Assembly (NCBI GenBank): GCA_039583875.1
Contig: CM077165.1
Span: 80,154,757 to 80,218,756 of the forward strand
Direction of reading: 5' to 3'
DNA: 64,000 bases
Source of the DNA: Platanthera guangdongensis
Taxonomy: Eukaryota > Streptophyta > Magnoliopsida > Asparagales > Orchidaceae
In this document: positions 53,446-64,000 of the stretch, piece by piece
Layout: each line of letters starts with the position of its first letter
How positions within the stretch are numbered: position 1 is the first letter of the stretch
Made by a program: the position numbers and the translations under genes
Notes under the pieces: model-generated
The model's database searches: none
Seen by the model: only the letters and a program-made list of their open reading frames with translations
Told to the model about the DNA's origin: nothing

Positions 53446-53745
53446 GTGAGATTTGAGGGACTTTGATGTAGCATTTGGGCATTCATTAGCTGTACTCTAA
53501 TATTTTAGAAGCTTGTAGTAGCTTCTTAACTTGTTGTACTTTTGGACTATTTATGCTTATGTGTGGATTGACTTCTAAATTATTTTTGGTTGGGTTGGCA
53601 TTTGGTTGATATTGGTTATAGATGGCAGGATAGGTGTCTTGTGGTACAGGTTAGCCCGTGTGCTAATGCTACCGCAAGGTGGCTGTTCTGGGCATAAGAC
53701 CCCCTTCGTGCCGTATTTTGTGTTCCGGGAGGGGGGTCTTACAAA

Positions 53746-53861
53746 TGGTATCGGCTTGCCATGATCCTGAACTAAAGAAGTCATTCAACAATGGTACCAC
53801 CCCTATTCGATTAGTGAGTTTGGGGACAAACTGACTTAACGGAAGCAGTGGTGTGCCCATA
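53746..53861 (+). other. Primer site, leader hairpin and loop complement of D
   Basis: TGGTATCGG (53746-53754), then AGTTTG-GGGA-CAAACT (53817-53832), then GGAAGCAGTGGTG and TGCCCATA (53854-53861). Same order and spacing as A. Confidence 0.65.
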
Positions 53862-53938
53862 TGTAATTCACACTAAGTATGTCCAACTTTGACCTTAAGA
53901 TTAGCCAACCTGACCATAGGTTTGTACTCTACATGTAG

Positions 53939-55030
53939 ATTCCATTGCATGTTGAGCCGATGGTGGGCACTCCTGCCCCTTCCGTACCTACTCAGTTCCA
54001 ACAATCTGAATTGGGACAGACGCTCACGGCCATCCTGGATTCCTTTAGGTCGCAGCAGACCACAGTATAATAACAGGCTATGGGTTCAAACTGGTTGAGC
54101 ACTTTCCGGGCTCTCTCCACTCCCACCTACCTCTGGACAGAGTCGGCCCTGCGTACAGAAGAATGGCTCTATACTGTGTAGGAGCTATTGGCAGGAATCC
54201 GTTTCCCAGCCAACATGGCTGTCACATTGGCAGTGTCCGCCCTAGAACTACATGCCAAGAGGCGGTGGAAGTCCCTTATGGGCTCCACCTATCAAGGGCG
54301 AGTTTATACGAAGATAAGCTAGAGCGAGTTCTTAGGAGTCTTCTTAGAGCACTTCATTCCCTCGACCGCTCGAGATGAACTCGAAGAGAGATTTCTACTG
54401 CTGAAGCAAGGATCGAAGTCGGTTATGGAGTATCAGGGAGAGTTCCAACACCTCACGAGATTTCCGGACTCATATGAATTGGATGACAGAGGTTACGCTA
54501 AGCTCTTCTACAAAGGGTTGTGGGACCCCCTGAGGAAGGCCCTTTTGTTTATAGAGGATTCCAGCTTAGCGGAAATTATTGACATGGCAAAGAGACCAGA
54601 AGCAGACCACCTGGGAAGTAGTAAGAGGTCTGCTGAGGGTGTGATGGAAGCCGGCCCTAGCAATAGAAGGAGACAAGACTATAGAGGAGGAAGAGGACAT
54701 CAGAGAGCTGGCGGACGTTTCCTCCAGAATTTTAGAGTGGAGCATCCAGTTCCGCAGCCGCCCGCGTTGCCTCCACCGCCACAGCCTCAACAATTTCAGC
54801 AACCGAAGGGGCGTTATGGGCGGGTGTGCTTCGAATGCAATCAACCGGGCCACATCTGACATTACTGCCCATAGTTTTTTGGGAATGCTCCTCTCACTCT
54901 CCCTCCTACAGCTCCTCGAGGGCGGGGACAAATACGTGGTCGAGGACGAGGACTACGGGGAGGAAACCCCAGACCGGCTTTGGATCAAGTGTTCGCTCTG
55001 GACATGACACAGGAGCGGAACCATCAGTAG
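53939..55030 (+). pseudogene. gag: D gag, decayed
   Basis: Frame follows a 3' splice site ACATGTAG at 53938 and aligns with A gag. It carries stops at about 54068, 54178 and 54317, and a TGA at 54857-54859 inside the knuckle CFECNQPGHI (expected Arg; CGA to TGA). The longest open part, 54425-54859, covers the capsid C-terminal half. The ATG at 53960 is the first in frame. Confidence 0.82.
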
Positions 55031-55135
55031 GTGATAGCATGTATGTTATAGTTAGTTACCACATTTCCATTGTTAAATGTTAAATTGCCTAAGACGTACT
55101 AGATATCTTGCATTGAGTATTGTATTGGTACTTAG

Positions 55136-56729
55136 GCACCGTGGCAGTCGGCGGGAAACCGACTTATACATTATTCTTTACCGGTGTCTCGCACTCTTTC
55201 GTGTCGGAGGACTTCATTAAAGATGTAGAAGAAGTGCAATACTTCACTGGTATTGCTCGACGAGTACGCCTCCTAGACGGCTCTGAGATTACCGCAACCG
55301 CCAAATATGAGTTAGAGATATTCATTGGGGGAAAGGGCTTTGATACCCCTGCCACAGTCTTGAGGATGCCAGAATTTAACCTTATTCTGGGCATGACGTG
55401 GTTGGACTGGCACTTCGCAAGGATTGACTGCATGGAGAAACGAATTTACTTGAGACACGGAGACACCGATGTCATCTTTCAAGGTATTAGATTCGCACCT
55501 CGTATGTTGTTATCTTCGATTCAGGATGTAAAAGCCCATATGAAGGGGGAAGAAGTTTTCATGATTTGTTTCAAGTTGAAGGAGATAGCATTGGATATGA
55601 AAGATATACGGGTAGTAGGGGACTTCCCCGAGGTATTTCTAGAGAAACTGCCAGGATTACCCCCGCATAGAGAAGTTGACTTTCAAATTAATCTAGTACC
55701 GGGTGCCAAGCCCGTGTCCAGTACCCCTTACCGGATGGCCCCAAAGGAACTCGTAGAATTTAGAGTTCAGCTACAAGAATTGGTGGAGTCATGATTTATT
55801 CGCCCCAGCTCGTCACCCTGGGGAGCCCCTATATTGTTCGTCAAGAAGAAGGATGGAACCTTGCGATTATCCATAGACTATCGGGAGCTTAATCGACTGA
55901 CGGTGCGGAACACTAATCCACTACCCCGGATCGACGAGCTGTTCGATCAACTAGTAGGTGCGCATTGGTTTTCCAAGTTGGATTTGCGCTCGGGGTATTA
56001 TCAGTTGAGGATATAAGAAGGGGACATCCAGAAAACGGCTTTTAGCTCAAGATACGGACTGTACGAGTTCACCGTAATGTCGTTTGTGCTCAAAAATGCC
56101 CCTTCAGCTTTCATGAGCCTGATGAATAAGGTGTTTGAGCCTTATTTGGACATCTTCATCATCGTTTTCATCGATGACATCCTGGTATACTCAAAGATAG
56201 AGGAGGAGCATATCAAACATCTGACCTTGGTACTGAAGAAGCTAAAAGAGAAGCACTGTTTGCCAAGTTCAGCAAGTGCGAATTCTGGCTTAAAGAGCTT
56301 TCTTTCTTGTTCCATGTGATCAGTGGGGCTGGACTAGCTGTGGATCCGGCCAAGGTGCGTGCCGTGATGGAGTGGTCACCCTTGAAGTCAGCGACCGATG
56401 TGCGGAGCTTCCTTGGACTTGCCGGATACTATCGCAAGTTCGTAAAAGGATTCTCAAAGATCGCCCTTCCTCTTACTACCTTGACAAAGAAAGGTGTGCC
56501 ATTTGAGTGGACACCCCAGTGTGAGGCTGCATTCCAAGAGTTGAAAGATAGACTTACCTCCACCCCCATCCTAGCACTTCCGTCTGGGAAGGAAGGATTT
56601 CAAGTTTACACCGATGCATCTTATCAAGGGATGGGAGCAGTGCTGATGCAGCACGGTCATGTAGTTGCTTATGCATTAAGGCAGCTAAAGAAGTATGACT
56701 CAATGATCCAGTTCATGATTTAGAATTGG
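55136..56729 (+). pseudogene. pol: D pol: protease, RT, start of RNase H
   Basis: Begins after a 3' splice-like GTACTTAG (55135). The protease site reads LFFTGVSHSF instead of [10 protein letters not shown], so the catalytic Asp (55177-55179) is lost. RT runs about 55680-56290 with VFIDDIL kept, and RNase H starts with YTDASYQ (about 56608). Stops at 55792-55794 and about 56014-56016, frameshifts near 56260 and 56697. E begins at 56730, so the rest of RNase H and integrase are absent from the window. Confidence 0.88.
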
Positions 56730-58697
56730 TGAGTAGTACTTGGGGTCTTCATAAGGCTCTTGTTAAACTTTCATCTCATATGGAGATGGTTTGAGTTGAA
56801 AACAAACAAACCCTAGCCTTGCCATAATAGGGGCATTTTGGTCAAATGGGCAATTTAGGTTTTGAGTGGCCATCCCACCTCAACAAACGATGAAATTGGG
56901 GCCACTGACTTGGCATGACTTATATCACCCACTCCTGGAAAATGGGGTAGATTGAAGTGAATTTGCCTTAGGACTTAAGGTCAAACCCTAAGGAAGGACT
57001 TTTATGCCATGTGAAGGAATGAGGTCAAATGTCCCCACTTTAGCTTGACATTTGGTAGAGAGGATGCTAGGTTACCTAAAGCCCTCTGCTAAAAATATTA
57101 TGGGATTTGGGAAAGGATAGACCCCTCTAAACCCTAACCTTAGTTTAGGGCACAAAACTTGTAGAGATAAAATAGGTTACTAAAACTCATTGAACAGTGA
57201 TGAAACTTGGGTAGAGTAGTCTTAGGGTCAGTAGGATCCTCTGAAAATTATTGTAGGGTGTTTGGAAGACATTAGCCTGTACTTGTAGTTATAACCCTAG
57301 TATTGCCCCTAAGGATGATTTTGATAAAATCCTGATTAAACTAATTTAAAATGTTATGAAACTTGGACAGTCAGGATTTAAGATCATACTATAGACCTGG
57401 TAAATTTTCTGTAATTTTTGGATAATATTTAGGGCACTTCTCTATTTATTTCCATTTACTGGGTTTTTATTGAATTAATGAATTATGGGCTTAAATCTTG
57501 TTGAAGAGTTGAGAAAATTTGGATTTTATGTTCAATAGTCATATTATATTTATCATAAATTTTGTGGAGCATTTACTTGTCTGCTGTTCGTACATCGTGT
57601 TCAAACTTAGGGTTTTTGGATTACCAGAATAATTTAATAAATAAAAAGATAAATTAGAAAAAAATATGAATTTCTGGATTTAGGCCAAACATATCATGAT
57701 AGACCCCCAATAATTATTATAGGGATACTGGATGAATATTTTGATTACTTTTTGTTTTACACGTCATATTGCTTGGGTTGGCCTGCATTTAGTAAAATGA
57801 CAGAATTTAATTTGGAATACGAATTTGGGTACATGAGTTGGGGTTAGATGTTTGTTGGTTGGATAATTAAAAATGAGTTTACCATTGGAAGATAGGATGA
57901 GTACTGTGTTGGTTTGGCTAGTGTTAGGTGGTGCTCGGGATCGACGAAAAATCATCTTTCCCGTGAGGAGGAAGTGTCAAATACTGTAGGGTTAGATCCA
58001 GTACAACCAGTAAGGGTTTGGGAAACATGATAGCAACCAATAAAAATAAGTGCCTTACGAAAAGGAGCTTTGAGCGTAATCTCATCTAGTTCCTAGTGCC
58101 TTCGAGATCCCTTCGCGGGGAATACCTCGGGCAGTCCTGGGCTAACCTAAACAGTAAGAATAAAACATTTCAAGAACAACTAGTATAATTAGGGTTACAC
58201 ATTCACACACCCCGGTAGCTCGGGGAGGGGGGGGGGTTGATTAGGTTGATTTGATTGCCATCCGGGCAGTTCGTTCGGAAGGTAGATGTATAGAGGGATA
58301 GTTCGGGGAGCCAGTGGCTCAAAAGGTTTTGGATACAAAATAAGGTGGTGGGTCTTCGGTATTGGACGGTCGTTCACACCGACGTCGATACGTTGACTCA
58401 GCGGTGTGGGACACTTAGCCAAAGAAAGTCTGGTGGACATGGCCAGCATTAGTACGTGGATACTCTAGGTTCTGTTCTTTTAGGGGCGTACGGGAGGGCT
58501 AGGCCTGGTAGTGTCGATACCTGCCTAGGAGTGGGGGGCTCGACCCACTGTCTCTGTTTGCCACTACGGAGGTTCCTGGGAGTGAAGCTAGCTACCCTAA
58601 TAGGGGTAACTAAAGTCTTTGCGCATAGAGTCGTGTGCGTGGGTTGCACTTGCATGAATCATAGCATAGCATACTTGCATACAACCGACACCCCAAC

Positions 58698-58789
58698 GTA
58701 TAAATTGGTATGAGACTTTTTATACAATGGGAGCCTTTCTGAAGACCCCTTAACTTATATGTTTGCATGTGCATTCATATAAGTTAAGG
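58698..58789 (+). other. Twin stem-loops in the E LTR
   Basis: Hairpin 1 (58698-58725) has a decayed 7-bp stem. Hairpin 2 (58748-58789) has a perfect 14-bp stem, CCTTAACTTATATG with its complement, and loop TTTGCATGTGCATT. CATGTG in the loop is complementary to CACATG at 59370-59375. Confidence 0.65.
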
Positions 58790-59063
58790 TTACTTATTTG
58801 TTACTTACTTCCTACCTTGTCTTTTTACATATGCTGCTTACTCTACTTGCTTACTCTACTGGCTTACTCTACCTGCTTACCTTACTGCATACTATTATAA
58901 AACTGCTAGACTAGTTCCACTGTCACCTGCCACCTTGTACTCTCCACCTTTGTAGCTTCCCTTTTCTCCTCCCCGCTCGGTGCCTAGGGGCCATAGGGGG
59001 GGGGGTAGGGGATGATAGGTCTTAGTCTTTATGAATAATGGTTTTCGGACCACAACATTACAG

Positions 59064-59171
59064 GGGCTCCGGATGGGAGACACGGACCAGCAGCTTAGGG
59101 ACCAGCACCAGCGGAGTACGGTGCGCATGGAGGTTGGCCAGTCTAGTACCGGAGCACCAGCTACCAACTCC
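59064..59171 (+). other. Predicted LTR exon 2 of E gag
   Basis: 108 nt, 36 open codons, between CAACATTACAG and TCC/GTGAGT. Phase 0 at both ends, and without stops although the rest of the element has many. Joins the gag frame at 59445. Confidence 0.55.
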
Positions 59172-59249
59172 GTGAGTGATAGACTTTTTATAGCTTCCGC
59201 GAGAGATTGTAGCGAGGATTTGATGTACCGGGATTAAGCCTCTTACAAG

Positions 59250-59375
59250 TGGTATCAGAGGAAATCTCGATCGAAAAGAGAAGTAGTCCACAATAACCTT
59301 AGGACACCCCCGCGCGAGCTTCGTTTGCGGACAAACTAGCAGCGGAAGCAATGGTGACATAAGGGAAATCACATG
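59250..59375 (+). other. Primer site, leader hairpin and loop complement of E
   Basis: TGGTATCAGAG (59250-59260) is the canonical initiator-tRNA primer site. GTTTG-CGGA-CAAAC (59323-59336) keeps the hairpin and tetraloop of A. GCGGAAGCA follows, then CACATG (59370-59375). Confidence 0.7.
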
Positions 59376-59444
59376 TAAAAGTCCATTTTCTCCTCCTTTT
59401 ATTCCATTGGTATGCTATCTAACTGTTGGAATTTTTCCTTGTAG

Positions 59445-60561
59445 CCTGCGACGAACCCTACTCCACAGCAGGGGACAGCTCAGGCTCCAGATATAGTTCC
59501 ACCTCCGCCAGCTCCAGTCCCGTTTCAGCAGACGGAGATGAGGCAAACATTGACGGCCATCCCGGAGGCCTTCAAAGCTCAGCAGGCATCAGCTCCACAG
59601 CCAAATCCCGGGGCCAACTGGATGAGTGCCTTCCGGGCACTTTCCCCTCCATCCTACCAGGGGACGGAGTCGACAGTTCACGCGGAGGAATGGTTGGATA
59701 CCATCTATGAGATGCTAGCAGGGATATGATGCCCCACTGAGGAGGCAGTTGCTTTGGCAGTCTCCTACTTGGAGTCGCACTGGAAGAGGTGGTGGAAGTC
59801 ACAGCTGGACACCACCTTTGCGGATTTGGATTGTGCAGATATCTCTTGGGGAGAGTTCAGAGCGGCACTTCTGGGACATTTTGTACCTCAGTCGGCGAGG
59901 GACGAGCTGAAGGATAGGTTCCTGCGGTTGAAGCAGGGCAACCAGACAGTGCTGGAGTATTACCAGGAGTTTACTCACCTAGCCCGTTATGCGTACTCTT
60001 ATCAGTTGGACGACGCTGGCTATGCCAAGAGGTTCTATATGGGGCTGCATGATGACATGAGACAGGACCTCCTCTTCGTCTCCGAGGGAAGCTTGGCCAG
60101 AATTCTTGAAATGGACAAGAAAAGGGAGGCAGATCAGCTTACGGTCAAAAGTCGGAAGAGGCCGGCTGACGATACAGTGATTGGAGGACGTAGAGACCAT
60201 CCTCGAGGCTAGGTTATCGGGGAAGGAAGGAATGGGGATCAACCCCGTCAGGAGATCGGACCGGAGCAGAGGAATAAGGGGGTATTGGCCCCTTAGCCCT
60301 TTCAGATGTTGGAGATACCGAGGGTAGCAGAACAGGCGTCGGTGTGCTTCCATTGCAATCAGCCGGGGCATTTCAAGAGGAATTGTCCCATGAGGCGAGC
60401 ACCCCCACCAGCACTTCAGGGTGCCCCACCCCCTCGGCAGTTTGGGGGCCGAGGGCATGACTGAGGACGGGGATATCAGGGCAGGGGCCACAGGCCAAAG
60501 AGGGAGTAGATGTACGCACTAGATCTGGCTCAGCCTCGAAACCCGGAGCAGGTTATGGCAG
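59445..60561 (+). pseudogene. gag: E gag, decayed
   Basis: Frame opens after TTTTTCCTTGTAG (CTAAC at 59419-59423) and aligns with A gag. Capsid region 59540-60110 with one TGA at 59727-59729, stops at 60210-60212, about 60295 and later. CCHC knuckle CFHCNQPGHFKRNC near 60340 is intact. The end resembles QPRNPEQVMAG, followed by an intron-like gap to 60680 whose donor has GG instead of GT. Confidence 0.85.
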
Positions 60562-60680
60562 GGATGCCAGTATATTCAATTTCTTTCTTTCATAAGAACT
60601 AGTTCTCACAGACGCAAACTAGTTAGAAATTAAGAAAAGAAAAACTACAACTAGAACACTAAGACACTTAATTACCTTAG

Positions 60681-63600
60681 GCGTGGTTTTAATCAGCGGT
60701 AAGCCCGCTCACACACTCTTCGACACTGGGGCTTCACACTCATTTGTGTCAGAGGATTTCGTGAAAGGGCTGGCAGGCGTGGAGCAATTCATAGGAAGGA
60801 TGACGAGGGTGCGTCTACCCGATGGATCAAAGCTCATGACCTCTTCTCATTGCGAAATGGAGGCAGAGATCGGCGGGAAGGCGTTTGACGCACCAGCGAC
60901 AATCCTGAGGATGCCTGACTATGATCTCATACTAGGCATGACGTGGTTACACTGGAACCATACCCAGATTGACTGCCTGGCGAAGAGGATCACCGTGAGG
61001 CATGGGGACTCCTCTATTATTATTGAAGGTATTACACCAGCCCACTTGTTATTTTTATCGTCAGTACAGGCCGTCAAGGCCCACCTACGGGGAGACGAAG
61101 TTTATCAGGTCCTATTCGAGATGGTCGTGGCCAAGGATTCTATTTCAGATATTCCAGTGGTGCGAGACTTTGTTGATGCATTTCCGGAGAAGCTACTAGG
61201 GCTACCCCCATACCGGGAGAAGGACTTTCAGATTCAGCTCGTGCCAGGGGCTAGGCCGGTATCCAGTGCTCCATACCAAATGGCCCCGAAGGAATTGGTG
61301 GAATTTTGAAGACAGCTTTAAGAGTTAGTGGAAGCCGGATTCGTCCGCCCTAGCTCTTCACCATGGGGAGCTCCGGTTCTTTTCGTCAAAAAGAAGGACG
61401 GGACTCTTCAGCCGTGTATCAATTACCGGGCCCTGAACAGGCTGACGGTCCGGAATACGTACCCCTTCCCAAGGATGGACGAGCTATTTGACCAGCTGGA
61501 GGGAGTTCATTGGATCTCAAATCTGGACCTGAGATCGGGGTATTACCAGCTATGCATTCAGTAGGAGGACATCCCGAAGACGGCCTTCAACAACATATAT
61601 GGATTGTACGAGTTTACCGTGATGCCCTTCGATCTCACGAATGCACCATCCATGTTCATGGACTTGATGAACCGGGTGTTCGAAGAGTACCTGGATGTCT
61701 TCGTCATCGTATTCATTGACGACATCCTTATTTATTCGAGGACCGAAGAGCAGCACTCGAGGCATCTGGCCTTGACGTTGGAGAAGCTCCGAGAACACAA
61801 GATATACGCTAAGTTCAGCAAGTGACAATTCTGGCTAAGGGAGGTGGCCTTTTTGGGCCATGTTATTAGTGGAGCGGGTTTGGCAGTAGATCCGGCAAAG
61901 GTCCAGGTAGTGCGAGATTGGCCACCGCTGAAAACAGCCACGGATGTTCGGAGTTTCCTAGGACTTGCCATTTATTACCGGAAGTTCGTAGAGGGGTTCT
62001 CTCAGATTGCCATCCCTCTTACATCTCTGACGAAGAAGGAGTCTCCTTTTATTTGGACGCCACAGTGCGAGTCTGCCTTTAAGGGGCTGAAGGGTCAGCT
62101 TACCTCGGCCCCAATCCTTGCTCTTCCATCAGAGAAGGAAGGATTCTAGGTGTACACAGATGCTTCCTACCAGAGGATGTGTACCGTTCTGATACAGAAC
62201 GGGCACGTGATAGCCTACGCCTCCCATCAGCTGAAGAAATATGAGCAAAACTACCCGGTGCACGGTTTGGAGATGGGGGTAGTTGTATTTGCTCTAAATA
62301 TCTAGCGATACTACGTCTATGGGGTCCACTGTGATATATTCTCAGACCACAAGAACTTAAAGTATGTAGACACGTAGAAGGAGCTGAACATCAGGCAGCG
62401 ATGCTGGGTGGAGTTTTTGTCGGACTACCAATACACCATACACTACCATCTCGGGAAGGCAAATGTGTTTGCAGATGCTATCAGCCGGAGAGCGAGTACG
62501 TCAGGAGTAGTCCTGCAGCTGATGGCCTTAGAGTTGGTAGAGTCGTTCAAGAGGATGCAGATATCACTAGTGTCCGAGGATGACCCAGAGCTTTATACGG
62601 AGCACTTGATGTCGATGACTGCCACCTATGACATTCAGGACCGCATCCGAGACGGGCAGAGGCTGGATGTGAGAGCGGAGCCAATATTTAGGGCCTTGGA
62701 TGAAGGCACAGCAGGGGATTACTCCTTGAGGGATGGACTCTTATGTTTTAAAGGCAGGGTCTATATACCGGCAGTATGCCAGATTCGGGAGTACATCATG
62801 ACGGAGGCACATTGCAGCAGATACTCAGTGCACCCGGGAATCACCAAGATGACAGCAGATTTGAAGAGGACGATGTTCTGGCCAGGCATGAAGAAGGACA
62901 TCACGCATTTTGTGACACATTGCGAGTCTTGCCAACTCGTAAAGGTTGAGTGTAGGAATCCGGCCGGTTTACTACAGCCACTTCCGGTGCCGGAGTGGAA
63001 GTTTGAGGATATAGCCATGGATTTCATACATGGGCTACCACGGTCTCGTGCGGCGAATGACTCGATATGGGTGATAGTGGACAAGCTAACGAAGGTGGCC
63101 AGATTTATTCCAGTGGCGAAGGACTCTCCAGTCATGGTATTAGTGCAGAGGTTCATCGAGCAGTTTGTGTGCTATCATGGGGTACCCAGGACTATCGTTT
63201 CAGATCAGGATGGGCGGTTTACGTCTAAGGAGTGGATGACAGTTCAGGCCCGTATGGGTTCTCGGTTGACATTTAGCACAGCTTTTCACCCTCATACCGA
63301 TTGACAGACGGAGCGCACCAACCGTACCCTGGAAGATCTTCTGCGCCTATGTATCTTGGACCGCGACGAGCCTTGAGAGAGATTGCTTCCGCTGATTGAG
63401 TTTTCGTACAACAATAGCCATCAGTCTAGTATAGGCTTGGCCCCTTACGATGTGTTGTATGGATGGAGGTGCAGGACCCCACTATCATGGATTCAAGATG
63501 AATATCCTCAGGCACCCGACTCGAAGTTTGTGGAGCATACTGATGCTCAGGTTAGGTTGATCCGGGATAGGATGCTGGAAGCCTAGAGAAGGCAGGCCAA

Positions 63601-64000
63601 ATATTACGATGCGAGACATCGTCAGGTGGAGTTCCAAGTTGGAGACCGGGTCTTCTTGAAGATACGGCCGATGCATGGGGTCTCGCGGGTTAGCGGGTGG
63701 AAGAAGCTCAGTCCGAGATATATGGGGCCCTACAGGATCTTGGAGCGGATCGGCCCCTTGGCTTATAGACTGGAGCTACCGCCGGAGTTAGCGGGATTAC
63801 ATGACGTCCTCCACGTCTCCTCACTACGGAGGGCTCTACTACGCCTCGAGCAGCTGATATCCACAGCCGACGGTCTGGTAGCCTCAGAACGATCAGCCAG
63901 CTTGGAGCCGATCAGGATCGACAATACGACAGTGCGGGTCTTACGACGTAAGAAGGTCCTGCTAGTCAAGGTTCTTTGGAGAAACTATGGGCATGAGGAG
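60681..64000 (+). pseudogene. pol: E pol: protease, RT, RNase H, integrase, partial chromodomain
   Basis: Protease [10 protein letters not shown] intact (about 60717), RT with VFIDDIL (about 61705-61725), RNase H YTDASYQ (about 62153), integrase finger (about 62806-62935), MDFIHG and SDQDGRF, then [11 protein letters not shown] and the start of a chromodomain at the window end. In-frame stops at 61307, 61562, 61823, about 62147, 62304, 62377, 63302, 63374 and 63584; most fit C to T or G to A. The frame itself is well kept, unlike A and B, which break by frameshift. The 61823 TGA hits the same Cys codon as in A. Confidence 0.88.

Larger units (their letters stand above)
51578..53743 (+). repeat. 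D 5' LTR, second part
   Basis: Resumes after TRG-outer and ends GGGGGGTCTTACA, like A. Holds noncoding sequence (51578-52970), twin stem-loops and predicted exon 2. No gene is seen in 51578-52970; ORFs of 60-100 codons on both strands at 52470-52770 lack support. Confidence 0.88.
25977..56729 (+). mobile_element. Chromovirus D, interrupted and truncated
   Basis: Plus-strand Ty3/gypsy element related to A and E. Its 5' LTR (25977-27047 plus 51578-53743, about 3.24 kb without the insertion) is split by TRG-outer. Gag, protease, RT and part of RNase H follow up to 56729, where E begins. It is inserted in Copia-2 gag; the five bases before it are AGTCT, and the partner copy would be beyond the window. 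Many stops and frameshifts mark it as old. Confidence 0.9.
56730..59247 (+). repeat. E 5' LTR, probably lacking its 5' end
   Basis: Ends CCTCTTACA at 59247. The segment 57900-59247 aligns with 8740-10509 of A. It starts TGAGTAGTACTTGG rather than TGTAAC and has no palindrome array, TATA box or exon 1, so the 5' end may be deleted. The AT-rich part 56730-57900 holds no gene that I can see. Confidence 0.7.
56730..64000 (+). mobile_element. Chromovirus E, 5' part, decayed
   Basis: Plus-strand relative of A: LTR remnant, canonical primer site, gag and pol to the window edge. D stops in RNase H exactly where E starts, so E is inserted in D (candidate duplication ATTGG, 56725-56729). Many nonsense changes mark it as old. 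The 3' LTR is outside the window. Confidence 0.88.

Overview
The window is a block of plant (angiosperm) nuclear DNA made almost entirely of LTR retrotransposons inserted into one another. I see no host gene, tRNA, rRNA or CRISPR array. A plant origin follows from SIRE-type Ty1/copia elements with an envelope-like ORF, Ty3/gypsy chromoviruses (integrase followed by a chromodomain), and an Athila/Tat-like gag with a tRNA-Asp primer site.

Layout, outermost host first. Copia-2 (minus strand, 21281-25976) is interrupted on its low-coordinate side by chromovirus G (3196-5821 plus 20093-21280). G carries Copia-1 (plus strand, 1-3195) in its RNase H region and the complete chromovirus A (5822-20087, 4.7 kb LTRs, duplication CGGTG) in its 3' LTR. 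On its high-coordinate side Copia-2 is interrupted by chromovirus D (25977-27047 plus 51578-56729). The 5' LTR of D carries a gag-protease-only element, TRG-outer (27048-51572, minus, duplication ATGGT). TRG-outer contains a second member of its own family, TRG-inner (28788-46028, minus, duplication GATCA). One LTR of TRG-inner contains chromovirus B (30052-39910, plus, duplication CCCGG). Chromovirus E (56730-64000) interrupts D and runs off the window. Copia-2 > D > TRG-outer > TRG-inner > B is therefore a five-level nest, with four of the target-site duplications readable exactly.

The most interesting signal is in the chromoviruses. In A, B, D and G an ATG exon sits inside the LTR just downstream of a TATA-type site or its equivalent and ends at a splice donor. 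A, D and E carry a second in-phase LTR exon of 96, 105 and 108 nt. The gag ORF then starts directly after a 3' splice site (branch-point-like CTAAY in B, E and before exon 2 of A and D), and gag joins protease through a short phase-1 intron (91-119 nt). The introns hold the primer-binding site, a tetraloop hairpin, and in A, D and E a twin stem-loop whose conserved loop is complementary to a leader motif. This suggests retrovirus-like splicing: spliced RNA gives Gag or Gag-Pol, and only unspliced RNA keeps the candidate packaging structures.

A second theme is that unrelated LTR families (Copia-1, B/G, D, TRG) each carry arrays of short palindromes, in most cases directly upstream of the TATA box, while A instead carries a dense W-box cluster.

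State of the genes: the TRG-inner gag-protease ORF is intact. B and A are disabled mainly by single-base losses in G runs, which may be sequencing errors. D, E, G, TRG-outer and Copia-2 are decayed, largely by nonsense changes. Element and clade names are mine, from reading motifs; no database search was made.
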